Below are positions 24,790 through 37,209 of a DNA stretch of 64,000 nt, in pieces. This DNA is from Sipunculus nudus (lineage: Eukaryota > Annelida > Sipuncula > Golfingiida > Sipunculidae): contig CM049307.1 of NCBI GenBank assembly GCA_026874595.1, positions 58,100,870-58,164,869 of the forward strand. The letters are read 5' to 3'. Every line of letters starts with the position of its first letter. Within the stretch, counting starts at the first letter, position 1. A model generated the notes under the pieces. It did no database searches, was not told the DNA's origin, and saw only the letters and a list, made by a program, of their open reading frames with translations. Made by a program: the position numbers and the translations under genes.

Positions 24790-25188
24790 ACCTAGGTAGA
24801 GTGCAGGACTCAAAGCCGGGAGATCGTGAGTTCGAATCTCAGCCGAGGCGTTGAGATTTTTCACGGTCGGCCCCCACCCAGGGTGGGCGCTCTGCAGGCT
24901 TAATGGGAAGGCCGTGCCCAACGGCCGTGTTTCACTCACAAACGCCTTTCGGGGGTTCCTCGGTGGTATGACCCAGCAATGGGGACGATTGCGCACCCAG
25001 GGCCCGCAGGTGCAGTAGTCCCCGGGCCTGGTTAACGCCAGGATATAAAATGAGAGGAAGCGTGTGATAGTGCCCTGTCACGTAGTCCGAAACTGGAATG
25101 GAATTCTGCAGATGTACATATATGTAGTGAAGTAAGCATAAAATGTAGGCGGTAAACTCCCCCCCCCCCCCAAAAAAAAAAAAAAAAG
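24790..25188 (+). mobile_element. SINE family A, copy 1, with 16-bp target duplication
   Basis: A tRNA-derived SINE: 'caaagccgggagatcgtgag', box B GTTCGAATCTC (24830-24840), the body phrases 'tttttcacggtcggcccc' and 'gtttcactcacaaacg', 'ggatataaaatgagaggaag', and a tail 'aggcggtaaactcc' followed by C and A runs. Flanked by AAGAAAGGTTCTCCCT (24774-24789) and AAGAAAGGTTCTCTCT (25189-25204), a 15/16 match. The first ~20 bases of the head, including most of box A, are missing compared with copy 2. Open frames on the minus strand here are antisense SINE. Confidence 0.9.
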
Positions 25189-25204
25189 AAGAAAGGTTCT
25201 CTCT

Positions 25205-26382
25205 GTGATAATGTATGAGCATGATTATCTAGTAAACACAGTTTACTAGTAAACACAGCAATGTTGACGTAAGTTGTTTGGTTGCATATGTACGGAAATT
25301 AAAGGGTCACTGGTAGCAAAATACCCTTTGCAAACTCTAGTCTGTCTGAATTACCACCAGATGTCCCATGATGAATGTATTTAGAATATTTTGGCTGGCG
25401 CCCAACGTATTATAAACACGTGTATATAAACAAATCAAATAGCATGTGTGCGGGGGATCGAAGTATTCTGGCTATTTTTATGAAAGGTTCAAGGAGTTAC
25501 CTTTAGTTACTACACGGGTCATGGATTAGGGCATAAATTCTTTCAATTTATGAATTTGTGCGAGTGCCTATGTGTGTTCTAATCTATTGTTGAACTATAC
25601 GAAAGTGTTTCATCGCGTATTACAAGGGTTGCAAGTTTGCTGTATAAACTGTTGTAGTCCCACCATACAAGAAAATATTGTACAATTTGTCATTACTGAG
25701 TTAATAAATAATTAATTGATCGGCCGAATACAGAAAAAAATACAAGTCAATGTTTAAAAGTGAGCTCGCCCTTGGACTGGATTTCTTCTGAAGAAATATA
25801 ACATCGTTAATTGTAAAGCGGAATAAAAAAGAAAATAGTCCCGCTAATTTTAGCCAAATCACATGGCACTTTCCACGTGAATATACGTGACAGATTGATT
25901 AATATTTAGTTGATCTGACGGGGTGACGGTCTGAATCCAGCTGGAGATAGGAGCAAAAAGATACCATGTCCAACACGGCCTTTAGTGTCGTCATAAAACA
26001 GCAAAATCCACAGCTAATCACGTTTACGAGGAACGTTTAATTATGGCAACGGGTCTAGCGCTCATTAAAATAATTTGTGTCCGTAATATGTTAACAGACA
26101 GGACGTTAATATCCACACTCTCGACCTAAATGATCATATCAAAACGAGGCATATCTGATGTTATTGCTAAACAACATATGATTAAATAGGTGTGGAAAAA
26201 TATCTCGTATACATATGATGCAGGAAACACCATTTGACTCAGATGTTAGTTAGTAGCTGCTAGTACAAATTTGAAGGAAAACCACCTGCAGACACTTATG
26301 TCATGTTGTCTGAAAATAAGATACACCTTTCCGTTAAATTTATCTGTAACCAACTAATCAAATTGTATTTTGTAAAATGTAC

Positions 26383-26428
<46 letters not shown>

Positions 26429-27405
26429 ACAACATTCATTTCTGCGTTCCTTCATTTTTAATTTGTTCTCGTTTCTGGAATAGCTCCGTCAATAATTACA
26501 TTCATATCAAACTTTTGAAAATGACCACAGACACCATCTCATTTTAATAATTCTACTTAATTACGCCGATTCAATTTGAGTGTGTTTTAATGATTATTTA
26601 TAGGCCTTCGTTTGAATTAAATAAACGATCGGGTTTGTGTCGGTTAATCTCTCTCCTTAGTGCAATCTATCAATTTTGTATCTTAAGGGAGAATCCCATC
26701 CCTAGTTAAAAAAATATTTAAAATCAATCCAAAAGCTGTTTCAAATGCATATTGGACCATATAAAGTGAATACCATTTTAATCCTGGAACAGGACTCTTT
26801 TTAATGGTGTATATATCTATAAAATTCACATTCATTGTCATACGTAATGTTAACATTTTGATTGCACACAATTTTACGCAACCAGTAATACCAATTTATA
26901 AGGAGTTAATATCAAACTACATGACACTCAACAAATATTTTTTTTCCTGTATCATGTTTCTTTCTAGTATAAAATTAAATAGATAAATTTGATTAAAAAA
27001 AATTAAATTTCCTGTTTAAACATGAAATCATATATACTTAAAAAATGCAATGGTTGAGTTAGAGTGTTTAAAAATACATATTACAATACAAATAAAAAAA
27101 ATGATAAAATGAAACCATCATCATCAGAAAGAAGATGTGCGCTTCTATGGGTCATAGCTATCTTGATCATTAAGAGACTGGGGATGGCCCGTGGTAAAGA
27201 CACATCTATAATATTTTAGATCGTTTTACTCAAATTTAGGGATGGTGCCTCGTTTTCACTTTAGTACATGAGAAGGCTGCGCTAATAACGATCGGGGTTA
27301 TTTACTAGGGTGTCATGTCAAAACTGTATGTACATATGTATTCCATGCTTTGTTTAAGTGTCTATTAGGTAGCGTTTGTTCTGAAGGTGTATACTTGTAG
27401 TTTTA
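25205..27405. other. AT-rich non-coding sequence with (TA)n at 26384-26427
   Basis: No gene or dispersed repeat was recognised apart from the TA microsatellite. Confidence 0.45.
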
Positions 27406-27729
27406 GGCAAAAGAATAAAACGTATGGTTCTCAGGCACCGCCCACGTCAATTTTAAACCCCCACATCAAATATTTTTATTTTGATTTTCAGTAGAAACTT
27501 ACCAACTTTGAGCTCCAGCCGCTCGGACATTTCTTTCAAAAAGAACAAATCATACAATTTTGATAAAGTTTCTTTGTTCTGTAGTGTTTTTACTTGTTTA
27601 GCAAAATACAGCTGTTATTATCATGGCTTCCCTTATCATTTGACAACTTTATCGAAACATACAAAAAAAAATAAAAATATTTTTATTGATTTCTGAAAAA
27701 GTGCCTGAGAACCAAACCTTCTTTTTGCC
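27406..27729 (+). mobile_element. PIF/Harbinger-like MITE, copy 2
   Basis: TTA-GGCAAAAG...'gtatggttctcaggcaccg' at the left and 'gtgcctgagaaccaaacc' ... 'ctttttgcc'-TAA at the right. The terminal inverted repeats extend about 30 bases with a short indel. The flanking triplets are TTA and TAA, so the duplication differs by one base. The interior matches copies 3 and 5. Non-autonomous. Confidence 0.8.
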
Positions 27730-28214
27730 TAAAATATCACTTTTAAAGTTTAAATTGACATGATTGTCATGAAACATATACGTATTTTGATAATTGCATA
27801 AAGCATGTCGCAGAATACACACACACTATTTTTATTCATAACTAAATTTATGTTTTCTGTTCGACCAAATTTTTTTCTTGTCTGTCCTGACTCTACTTCA
27901 TTAAACATTTAATAACCAGTTGTATTTTAACTTTGATATAATTAAATGAACTGCCATGAAATACGAGCGTCATACAATATCTCCTCGCAGTTTACAGTTT
28001 TATGGTCAGTCAGGTGCACATCGTAAATGTTTTATGTTTGAGTAATACTAAAGTGAGGTCAGATCCTGCGAGTATTACTGAGACAGTGCCTTTTCTTTCC
28101 TGATCGTACTTTATAATATTAAACAATTGCAATTTAATCAAAAACTAGAAATCTGCACTCTGAGAAATTCAGGTGGGTTCCTCCCAATAACCGTGTCTGA
28201 AACTATTGTATTTT
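27730..28214. other. AT-rich non-coding sequence
   Basis: Nothing recognised. Confidence 0.4.
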
Positions 28215-28440
28215 TTCATTTATATTCCTAGGTTCATTCGTACATAAATGATTGAACATTTATGGATATTCCTTGATGACGTTCCAGAATCCGGATCAGG
28301 TTTCGGATCGTCACCAAAACCTAATCGTCCGCTATATGCCCTGAAAATTTCATGAGATTCCGTTCATAATTACGTATGTTATGTGGTGGACAAACACAAA
28401 TCCCACACACACGAATAGCCTCCTGGTGGAGACAATAATT
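28215..28440 (+). repeat. Dispersed repeat family D, copy 3
   Basis: The most complete copy: 'tgatgacgttccagaatccg', 'gatcaggtttcggatc', 'aaaatttcatgagattccgt', 'gttatgtggtggacaaacac', 'cacacacgaatagcctcctg', 'gtggagac'. It links copies 1 and 2 into one family. Confidence 0.55.
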
Positions 28441-28799
28441 TGAGAACTACTCTTATAGACTGTCACTTTCCTGTCTTATTGCGAGTTGATACGGACGCTG
28501 TCGTACTGCATTTCAGTTGGAGCCTCTGGTATTAACATATGCATGGACATGCATTCAAAAATAGTCTATCAGCAAAGATATAGAGTAGAAGAGTTTGTCG
28601 GCTGATATGCAGCTGTAATTTACCAAAACACATTTTTGTTAACATTTTGTACAAATGTATAGCTTTTCTTTATAAAGGGGCTAAATGTGTGGTCACTATA
28701 CCTTAAATTGACTCAGGGATTCGAATTTGATTCTGAATTATCAAAAATCAAATATTTATGAAATCACGAAATCGTCCAGCTTGTTGTAGGCATATTCAA

Positions 28800-29022
28800 A
28801 CTTTATTTATTTAATATGGACCGCACAAATAGTTGTACAAATAATTCCATGCTAGGCATTCGCCATGACTCAGATAGTGGCAGACGGTAGTCTGTGGTAG
28901 TTGAGGATACTGGAGGACACAGAAAAATTCATCGTCCTTGAACGAACTAATACCCATCCCCTCGAACCGGGGTCTCCAGCGGAATGAGCGGAGCTTTTTA
29001 CCTACTGGACTACCCACGCCCC
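28800..29022 (-). mobile_element. SINE family B, copy 1
   Basis: On the minus strand it begins 'ggggcgtgggtagtccagta'. TAGTCCAGTAGG is a box A-like element (29001-29012) and GGTTCGAGGG a box B-like element (28961-28971). The body includes 'ttctgtgtcctccagtatcc' and 'ccacagactaccgtctgcca', and the end is 'tattaaataaataaag'. The same head-body order recurs at 34555-35105. The 68-codon minus frame across it is not a gene. Confidence 0.7.
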
Positions 29023-29304
29023 ATTTACTATATACATATTTAGGTATCGTTGACGGGACATTGGTGAAAGTGTATATACAAGGGGGAAAACTGCTAATTG
29101 CGTGACGTTATATAGAAGCTGTGGAAGTCGAGGGCATGTAAATGGCGCGTAAACACAAATAATCCGGGTGTTTTGTTCGTATAAAGTGTGTAACCTGTGT
29201 CTGACTTTGCCCCCCTCGTGACGGCAACATATTACTCTAAAAGCAGAGCGTCTGGGCCACCTCCTGTTTGTAAATTATTGTGGAGCACTAAATAACGCGT
29301 GTTA

Positions 29305-29604
29305 GGCCAAAAAAAAGGTATGGTTCTCAGGCACCGCCCGCGTCAATTTTACCCCCCGCATCAAACATTTTTATTGTGATTTTGTCATTCAAAATGGTAA
29401 AATGATACAATTTCGATACGATTTCCTTTGTTATGTAGTGCTTTTGCCTGCTTAGCAAGAAGAAACCTGTCATTTACATGCTTTTCCCTGATCGTATAAT
29501 ATTTTATCGAAACATACGCAAAAAGGTCAAAAATAAAATACCGCCCGCCCGCATTGATTTCTGAAAAAAGTGCCTGAGAACCATACCCTTTTACTTTTTT
29601 GGCC
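29305..29604 (+). mobile_element. PIF/Harbinger-like MITE, copy 3 (best preserved)
   Basis: 300 bases with TTA duplications at 29302-29304 and 29605-29607. The left terminus GGCCAAAAAAAAGGTATGG continues 'ttctcaggcac'; the right terminus is the inverse 'gtgcctgagaaccatacc' ... 'ttttttggcc'. Inside, 'cgcccgcgtcaa' near the left is answered by 'ccgcccgcccgcattgat' near the right. GGCC ends plus a TTA duplication match Tourist/PIF-Harbinger MITEs such as mPing in rice. No transposase. The open frame 29385-29804 (minus) runs through this element and is spurious. Confidence 0.88.
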
Positions 29605-29867
29605 TTAAGTTCGTCAACTCGGAGAAAATGCCAGCGTCTGAGAGCCCCGCGTTTAGCCGTGCTGGATCCAGGGGAGCCCGAACATTCAGCCTCAGTCCGA
29701 AAACCTGTAGGAGAGAGTTTCCCCTCTGAATCGAAACACATTTCAAATACTTTAAAAAATGTTTGCCAATTATTATAATAATCACATACCCTTAACTTCG
29801 ACATCCACTTGCGACAACCATGTTTTAGGTGTTGCTCATGGCCACCAAGGCATTTTTTTGTGTTTTT

Positions 29868-29905
29868 ATTTAATTATATTTTTGTGGAGGTAACCGCCTC
29901 GATAT
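29868..29905 (-). repeat. SINE family A 3'-tail remnant
   Basis: On the minus strand 'gaggcggttacctccacaaa' followed by AT-rich sequence matches the tail of the SINE at 54761 ('ggaggcggttacctccaaca'). No upstream SINE body was recognised, so it is a severe 5' truncation or an independent use of the same hairpin tail. Confidence 0.35.
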
Positions 29906-29939
29906 TTTATGGATGAAAGTTACCCATGAGAACTGTAAC

Positions 29940-30786
29940 CGCGTGTGATTATGCAATGTGAATGCACCTAGATTGCGCTACAGGCGCCGAAACTTCGACA
30001 CGGAGCAGCAGCTACTTGGCCCAGCTCCCGACCGGTATTAAACGGAGATTAACTAGGTCAATATGATATATGCGCCGTAAGAAATAAATTTTACCGTCGT
30101 GTTTTACTGCATAAATTCCCTTCCCCCACGGAGCGAGGACATCTCACATAAACTACAACAGCTGACGCATTCAGTCAAACATGGCATGATTTAGGCACGT
30201 TTGATAATGATGCTTTTTCTCGACTGACCGGCATATTTACTTTTTCAACAATATGTTTTAGTTTGTCAGACGATCGATTACAAAACATCGCCAGCAGTTT
30301 AATCTGGGTCTCGGAGCGTCTCGCAAGATAACGGACCACCGGGTGCTCGTTTGTACGAATAATTTTAAAGTGTCTAGGCTGATACGTGAGATTTGCTATG
30401 TTATTTTAAATATATCGTCTCCCGTATCCTGTAACGTTAAAAGCTAGCCCCCAGTCACTAAACAGTGGCTGGAATAGACTAAAACGGGTTCCTTTTAACC
30501 TAGAGGTCAATAGAATGAGAATATCTGAGTTGAGTCTTATTAGCAGTGCAGAGATATTCTAAAGGGACGCCGCGTGTCTGATACCGCCGGCCATTAAGTT
30601 AATGGTGTTTTGTGCAGTGCTTGTGTAAATAACAGAATGGGCCCTGTAAACCATACTGTTTATCGTGTTCAGTTTCACATTTTATAATAAAATTGAGTCT
30701 CTTGCCTTCATTTAAACTTGAAAAATGTAGCCTTTATCATAATCTTTCTTGATTTTCTGACACTACTAGACTATTGTTTTCCGTAG
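29940..30786. other. CpG-richer non-coding stretch
   Basis: Between about 29980 and 30400 CpG is more frequent than around it ('caggcgccgaaacttcgaca', 'gtctcggagcgtctcgc'). No open frame of note. It could be promoter DNA upstream of the microexon candidate. Confidence 0.25.
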
Positions 30787-30822
30787 GAGACGCAAGAACT
30801 GGCATCCGAAACATGTTTCGAG
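30787..30822 (+). other. Candidate 36-nt microexon
   Basis: A pyrimidine-rich acceptor (attgttttccgtag) precedes 36 nt, followed immediately by the consensus donor GTAAGATT. Read from its first base it is open and encodes ETQELASETCFE, 12 residues, so inclusion would preserve frame. No protein family is recognised and no partner exons were found. Chance occurrence is quite possible. Confidence 0.2.
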
Positions 30823-33800
30823 GTAAGATTGGGTTCACTTTTGTGTAATAACATTTTTGTATTTATGGTATTTGGGAATCATTTTGAGTCTTCTTGATAA
30901 AAAATGATAAAAATGTAAAGTGAAATTTCAGGTGACGCTTGCTTAAAAAGTTGATATATATGATGATATATTTTTGTGTGGCTCCTGCAAAAATAGTTGA
31001 AAAACATGATGTTTGCTATATATGAAGTTGGAAACTGAGCTAATGTTAAAGCTAAGTGCCACTATCATTTCTGGAATTGATAATCAACTGATACTTTTCT
31101 ACTTTGTGCTTAAGGTTAATTCATGTTGGAAATCAAACTGATCAAGGGTGGCCAACATGCATTTTGGAAAGATATGACCAGTAAATAAGACGGAAGAAAA
31201 AGACTTTATAAAAATCAAATAAAGAATATGATAAATGACAGAATTGCAATAAAGTGTAATTTGAAAACTTCTATTAATAAAAGAAGCCAGCAACATCATT
31301 TTTTGATGAAATAAAGAAATTTTATTATGAAAACAGAAAAATATATAATGCCAAAATTAATATACAATAAAAATAAATACCTGGCGGAAACGACCAGAAT
31401 ACATCACTCCCTTGCAGGAATAAAATTTACAAAAACTAGAACTGATTTTTTATTTTTATTTGGCTTATGAATCACTTATACTATATGATAAATTATCACC
31501 CACAAAAAAATATGGGGTCACCACAGATCTTAGCAGTAAAACACTGGTTACTGTATTTCAAGAATATAAAAAAATGATGCATATATCTATAAAAGTAGTT
31601 TAATTCCCTTAGCACGGTGACATTAAATCTTTAGATAAGTGATTAAGCAGGGGTGGCATTGTACACAGAGTTGTGTGGTGGGCAATTAATTAAGCAGCAG
31701 TTGGCAATTAATTATCGATCTGCCACCTCCACTTATTTCCTAGTTTTGTTTTCACTAAGTAAAGTAGCGATTCTATGGTTTAGTGCTACATTAATTTGTG
31801 GTCCTAACTTACACCTAAACTATAAAATTTAAATTGATTTGATTATGGTTAAACCAGTTCAAATAAAAATTAAACACTTTGAACAGTAACGAGAGTAACC
31901 ATAAGAGCTATTTAAATCGAAACATGTTGAAAATTGGACCTCTGTACCAGGTATAATGCATGACGATTTGGGTCCAGTCATGGTATACGGTACGCAAAAA
32001 ATAAGTGTGATACGTCCGTTTTGAGTTGGCCCGGGTTTTTCTGACGGCCCCATATATAGGCATTTAAAACCCTATTAACAGTAATAAATTAATAAAAATA
32101 CGAATTATCAGCTAAACTTTAATTTCATAGGGAAGGGATAGACCAAATCTTCATGAATAACTCAGTTTCAAGATCGTTTCTATTACGTATGGATCTTTTT
32201 TTCATGTGTTTAATTAGGCCCGGGTGTCTCAATCTGGGCCCGGGTTTCAGTATGTCCCAATAGAAAGAGTAACGGCGCGTCCGCGATGCGCAGTAGCAAT
32301 CGTGGCACTTAGCTTTAAGCAAGGGGAAATTAAAGTTACTTGTGATCGATGCATAAGACACCCAAGTACCCAAATAACTGTTGGCTATAGGCAGTGACAA
32401 TAAGTTCACATTTAATCTGACTCTACATCAGCAAGCGAAGAGAAAAGGCCGAGAAGAAAACCTAGTATACATGCACATATTACGTTTCTTGAGGTTTCGT
32501 TTGATCAACATATTTTTCTTATATTTCTTCTGGAGTTGTTACCTGTATAACATGATGCTGTACAGAATAAATATTTATGTTAATGTAAGGCTGTTTGATG
32601 TTAATTTTTATTTTTTTATGAAGTGGTTGTATTAGTAATCACTCAATATAATTGAAAAGTAAAATTAATCTTATCAAAATATCATTCTCCCACAGCAAAC
32701 GAATTCGAAAAAAAATATTTTTCTCCAATCTGTTCAAGAACAGTTCACATGTTTTTTTTTTAATATTCTTTCCTAATATTTTTTTTGTACAGGGAAATCA
32801 GTTTAAAAATGTAAAAAAAAATCACTGTATCTCTTGTATGTGAATTTTTATTTGCAAAATTCGAGGAAGATAGGCTGTTAAAATTAATGGTAAAAAGGCC
32901 AGTGGCCGTGCACTGGCTCAATGGTGTTTGATGGAGCGAGGTGATCAACTGTACTGTCTCGTTTGTGTTGTAATTGATGTTGTTAGTGATTTAAACGAGT
33001 CTTTTTGTACTATCTATAGCGGCTGATTTTAGACAGGAATCATTTTTCAAGATTTCGATGATACCTATATCTAGTCTATTAATCTGAAAACCTGTTGATT
33101 TTCAATGACTTCAGAAGATTTTATACGTCTAGTGTTCTAGTCATCACTACTAAGACAGGTCCTTACGACTTTCTCAGGGGAAATATATCATCAGTGAAAT
33201 TAGATATTAGGAACTGAGATAAATTGACTAACTGTCTGAAAGATAAATGATGTAATTCCTTTTCCTCTCGCCCAGTTAAATAATAAACAATCACTGGCAT
33301 ATAATTGATAGGAACTTAAGCATCACCTACAATGGTTTGAGTTCATTATTGAAAAGACGGATGGGGTATGGCTATTGTGTTTTAACATTTGCTTCAAGTC
33401 ACATGGATAAGACAAATGATGTAGTATCGCACGGATTTCTTTTCAATTCACACCATGATTATCAGCAATTTGTTCAGCGGTTTATTTACTTTTCGGTTGA
33501 AGCGAGATCGCTCACTCAAAGTGTAGTGGGGGTAATTAGACATTTATGGAAACTTTAAAATATATTTATTTCTTCAAGTCTCTTCGTCCAATAAATTGGT
33601 TTACCTTTACAAATTAGTATACAAATGTTTATAGTAAATATCTATTTATAACGTTAATTATATCAAAATGAAATTTTAGATTTTAAATGGATTGAAATGG
33701 AAACAGTTCTTTGAACCAGAAGTCGGACAGATAATACATAGTTTCTCATTTGAGCATCAATACCGCTGTCATTTTGGCTTAATTTGCAAGCTCAAAAGAA

Positions 33801-34147
33801 ATTGCACTCCCCCAGGAAACCTTTAATTTGTATTTGTCAAATAATACAAATCACCTTAAATGTGACTCTGTCGATGAAACGGCGGTTTGCAATTGAAGCA
33901 TTCTGGTGGTAATTGATAAGAACGAGCTTTAACTGATAATTTGACAAAATAAAAATGTGCCGATTAAGCATTAGTCAGTTGTGGGTGATACAAAAGTGAG
34001 GATGTAAGTAAGCTTGGTTCATTTGTTAAATTTTAATTTTAATAACAAGCAGTGTTTCTTGTAAAGTGCCTCATAGTGTTGGAAACAATGTTATGTTCAA
34101 TTCGAGCGCCTAATAAAATCTAAAATCCTATCTTTATTATTGTAAGT
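30823..34147. other. AT-rich non-coding sequence
   Basis: No gene or family recognised in 3.3 kb. 'ggcccgggt(t/g)t' words occur at about 32030, 32218 and 32237 without clear structure. Open stretches are short. Confidence 0.4.
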
Positions 34148-34217
34148 AGTAGTAGTAGTAGCAGTAATAGTAGTAGTAGCAGTAGTAGTAGTATTAGTAG
34201 TAGTAGTAGTAGTAGTA
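34148..34217. repeat. (AGT)n microsatellite
   Basis: Imperfect AGT/AGC trinucleotides over about 70 bases. Confidence 0.9.
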
Positions 34218-34554
34218 TATTCATTATTATATTTTAATTATTATTCTTTGCTAATTATTATAATATTTTAACAATTATTATAGTAATATATAATAATATA
34301 ACCAGGCAAACCAAGCAAAAACAAACAGCTTTTTAAGGAGCGTTTCTTAGACGTTGCTTCGTCTTCCTATAACATGAGATGAACAAATCTTATAAATAAT
34401 TATTTGCAGTGTGAAATAGCTTCTGCAAGTTCTCTTGCTGTTACCTTTTGAGCAATCATGATTACGATCTGACTCGTGATCTGTTTTACATTTTGTCTAT
34501 AGGAACATCATGAGCCATGGACTTTCAAATTTTACCTGAAAAGATAATTAGAAA

Positions 34555-35105
34555 AAAAAATATTTATTTCATATAAATCTATTTATTTTTCATTGATTGA
34601 ACAAATAGTTATCATAACTAATCGCGCACTTTGCATGATTCTGAAGGGGACATGCGGTAGTCTGTAGAGGTGGAGGAAACTGGAAGACTCGGAGAAAAAC
34701 ATTAGCTTAAAGCTGCGTGTCCACTTATGCGGTACGGATACGGATGCGGATGCGGACGCGTTTTAAATCGCGCATAGGGAATAAAGAAGGAGTGTGTCCA
34801 CTTATGCGGTGCGGAGTGCGTGCGGCGTGCGGAAACGGATACGTGTTTTGAAAACCGGACCATGTAGCCGCGGGTACGGAAACGCATGCGGAAAGTGCCA
34901 TTTTGTAGAGGTGAAAGAGAGTGAAAGACCTAAAAACGCACTGAAAAACGTATCTAATGGACACACACGCACAAAATATCCGCATACGTATCCGCACCGC
35001 ACACGCACCGCATCCGTACAACTACGACCCACTCTCGTATAGCCACGCCGGGGATCGAACCCGGGTCGCCAGCAGAAGGAGGTTTATCTTTCGACTGTCC
35101 AGCCC
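34555..35105 (-). mobile_element. SINE family B, copy 2, split by an insertion
   Basis: The head on the minus strand lies at 35041-35105, with box B GGTTCGATCCCCGG and 'cttctgctggcgacccg'. The body and tail lie at 34555-34708 ('ttctccgagtcttccagttt', 'ctacagactaccgcatgtcc', A/T-rich end). In copy 1 these parts are only about 30 bases apart; here about 330 bases of CGG-rich sequence separate them. Family B therefore predates that insertion. Confidence 0.6.
34709..35040. mobile_element. Element rich in CGGATGCGG/CGGTACGG motifs, inside SINE B
   Basis: 'gtccacttatgcggtacgg' at the left recurs at 34799 as 'gtccacttatgcggtgcgg' and is answered at 34957-34975 by 'atggacacacac'. The right edge is dense in the reverse words 'tccgcat', 'ccgcacc' and 'gcatccgtac'. 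Many copies of a short CG-rich word near both ends, in inverted sense, resemble subterminal transposase-binding sites of a MITE. Exact ends and target duplication were not resolved. The four open frames across it on both strands follow its composition and are not genes. Confidence 0.5.
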
Positions 35106-35345
35106 ACACAGTATATTACAATAGGAATATATATATACCTTTGCAACATGCCATGGATATATCATCTCTTAACATTGCTTCAAGTGTTGTCTTTGACATC
35201 ACGCCTACGTTATATAAAATAGACACCAGTTGACCATAGCTTAAACGGTTGATACAGTAATCTCAGCCTTACCTTATCAAAAAGTAATTCCTGTAATTGT
35301 TTTCTTCTAGATTCAGAGGTGTTAATCCATAAGAAAGCACCCCCA

Positions 35346-35348
<3 letters not shown>
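35106..35348. other. Non-coding sequence
   Basis: Nothing recognised. Confidence 0.4.

Positions 35349-35415
<67 letters not shown>
35349..35415. repeat. (TA)n(GA)n compound microsatellite
   Basis: TA repeats pass directly into GA repeats at about 35377. Confidence 0.95.
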
Positions 35416-35417
<2 letters not shown>

Positions 35418-35767
35418 CAAATATAAGTTTCCACTGGCTGGGAATATATGAATGATCCAATTTTTTTTTATTTGAACATTTTTCACCCAGAAGACTATTT
35501 CCTGAATGTCATCTGCTGGCGTATCTGAGCTGTCAGGTTTTCTGCTTCAATTTATCAATACGATTTATTGCATGTGTATGTTTACTGACAAGGCACTACA
35601 GCAGTTAATCGCTCCTCCGCTGTAGATAAAACAAACCAATCTGATCAAATATTTTCCTGATATGCCTGGCTATGTCAGGCATTATTTGCATCCATTTCAT
35701 CAATGAAATTCTTTTCCATATATAGTACCTATCAATACCAATAATATATCTTTGGATGTGCACCATT

Positions 35768-36671
35768 TCACAGGTTACTCATACCCTGTCTCGCTATATC
35801 TCTTTCTTTCTCCGTTTGAGCGTCAGCATTTGCAGTACTGTGCAAGAACGCATAACTTCACATAATACCGAGCTCACAGTCCAGGCTTTGCAGCATTTCA
35901 TGAAAGTAACATTCCTTTACTTTTTCCGTAACAAATTTTTATTTTAATTAACGGTGATACCACTCAACTTTTGCATGCAACTCCTCCATTGTCACTCCTT
36001 CGAACGATGCCAAGTGTGTCGAAAGGGGGGATGATTTACCATTACGCAGATATCTCCTCTGTGTGTAAAATGCAAATAAAACCGACACTTAATAATTCAT
36101 TATCGGTTGTTCTTATCATTCGATCATCGAACATGATTAAACAATCAATTTAGGCGCCACTGTAAGGGATATAGGTAACATATACAGGAACAAAATACAG
36201 ATAAGAAGTAAAAAACTTATTTGTTGAGTAATGAAGTATTACTTCAATGCATTTTAAAGGGTATTCCAAACAATGGCCAGTCATGACAGTGAGAGTAAGG
36301 AAGAGGTAGTAACCTATCCTATATGATATCATAATAATTATGTCCCCTCACGCAAGACACATCATGAAGAATAATCCTAATTAGTCCGCTTCCATCGACT
36401 CATATTTCCTAAGCTTCTTGTGTTTTGATTTATATCGAGGCAGTAAATCACGTGGCTTCCCTTGACAGAATCGTGTCGTGGGGGAACTGATATTCGGGAT
36501 TAACAAGCCGGCCGTAGTCGCAGATAGAAGATAAACAACTTTATAAACAACCGAGTTGCGAGTAGCCTCCGCTTTGAGTGGAAAAAAAGGCGATCACGTA
36601 TCACACATTTCTAGATACACACAAACACGCACGCAAACGCACATTCCAATTTGTTGCAGTGCTGTTAAAAA
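35768..36671. repeat. Tandem segmental duplication, unit 1
   Basis: Begins 'tcacaggttactcataccct' and runs through 'cgatgccaagtgtgtcg', 'acaaaatacagataagaagt', 'cattttaaagg', 'aagccggccgtagtcgcaga' to 'gttgcagtgctg'. Unit 2 starts with the same phrase at 36672. Unit 1 carries about 165 extra bases after 'cataccct'. No coding sequence. Confidence 0.8.
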
Positions 36672-37032
36672 GGGTTCACAGGTTACTCATACCCTTTCTC
36701 GGTGGTACCACTCGACTTTTGCCACGCAACTCCTCCGTGGCAGGCCTCGAAAATCCCCTTTTTTTGGTCTTGGACTATCGTGAACGATGCCAAATGTGTC
36801 GGAAGGGGGATACTATTCCATAATTCACCATAAATAAAAATGTCACATTTTTCGGGCAGGGGCCATTTAATTGGGCCCAACTATCAGTTACTACGTGAAA
36901 TATCAATAAGGAATAATGCATTAGATATCATAATTCCAAGATATATATTTTATCTATTTTTATGTTCCTCATCCGACATGTCTTAAGTAGTGTTACAGTG
37001 GACAGTATTGTTACTAGTCAACAAGAATAAGA

Positions 37033-37161
37033 ATGGGTTCAAAGAATAAAGATAAAGATTTTATGTGTACGGAATGCGGAATATGTGTTGAGAGAATTCA
37101 TCATGGGGAGCCGGCAAAAATCGCTACACGCAGCCATTCTTTTTGCCGGACCCGCGCATAA
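37033..37161 (+). other. 42-codon open frame with CxxCxxC
   Basis: Starts MGSKNKDKDF, contains MCTECGICVERIHHGEP and ends in TAA. The cysteine spacing recalls a partial zinc finger, but there is no second metal-binding half and no conserved context. It lies in the sequence interrupting duplication unit 2. Probably a relic or chance; function unknown. Confidence 0.15.
37104..37150. repeat. Inverted repeat CCGGCAAAAA / TTTTTGCCGG
   Basis: Perfect 10-bp arms around about 19 bases. It overlaps the CxxC open frame. Confidence 0.5.
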
Positions 37162-37209
37162 GGATTCTCACCTTATTTACTCAGTCAATAACATTGGGAA
37201 TATTGGCTT

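Noticed and set aside
29385-29804. 139-codon minus-strand open frame
   Set aside because: More than half lies inside the MITE at 29305-29604; the other MITE copies do not keep it open.
34725-35042. Four overlapping open frames on both strands
   Set aside because: Caused by CG-rich iterated words in the element inserted into SINE B; no frame is favoured.
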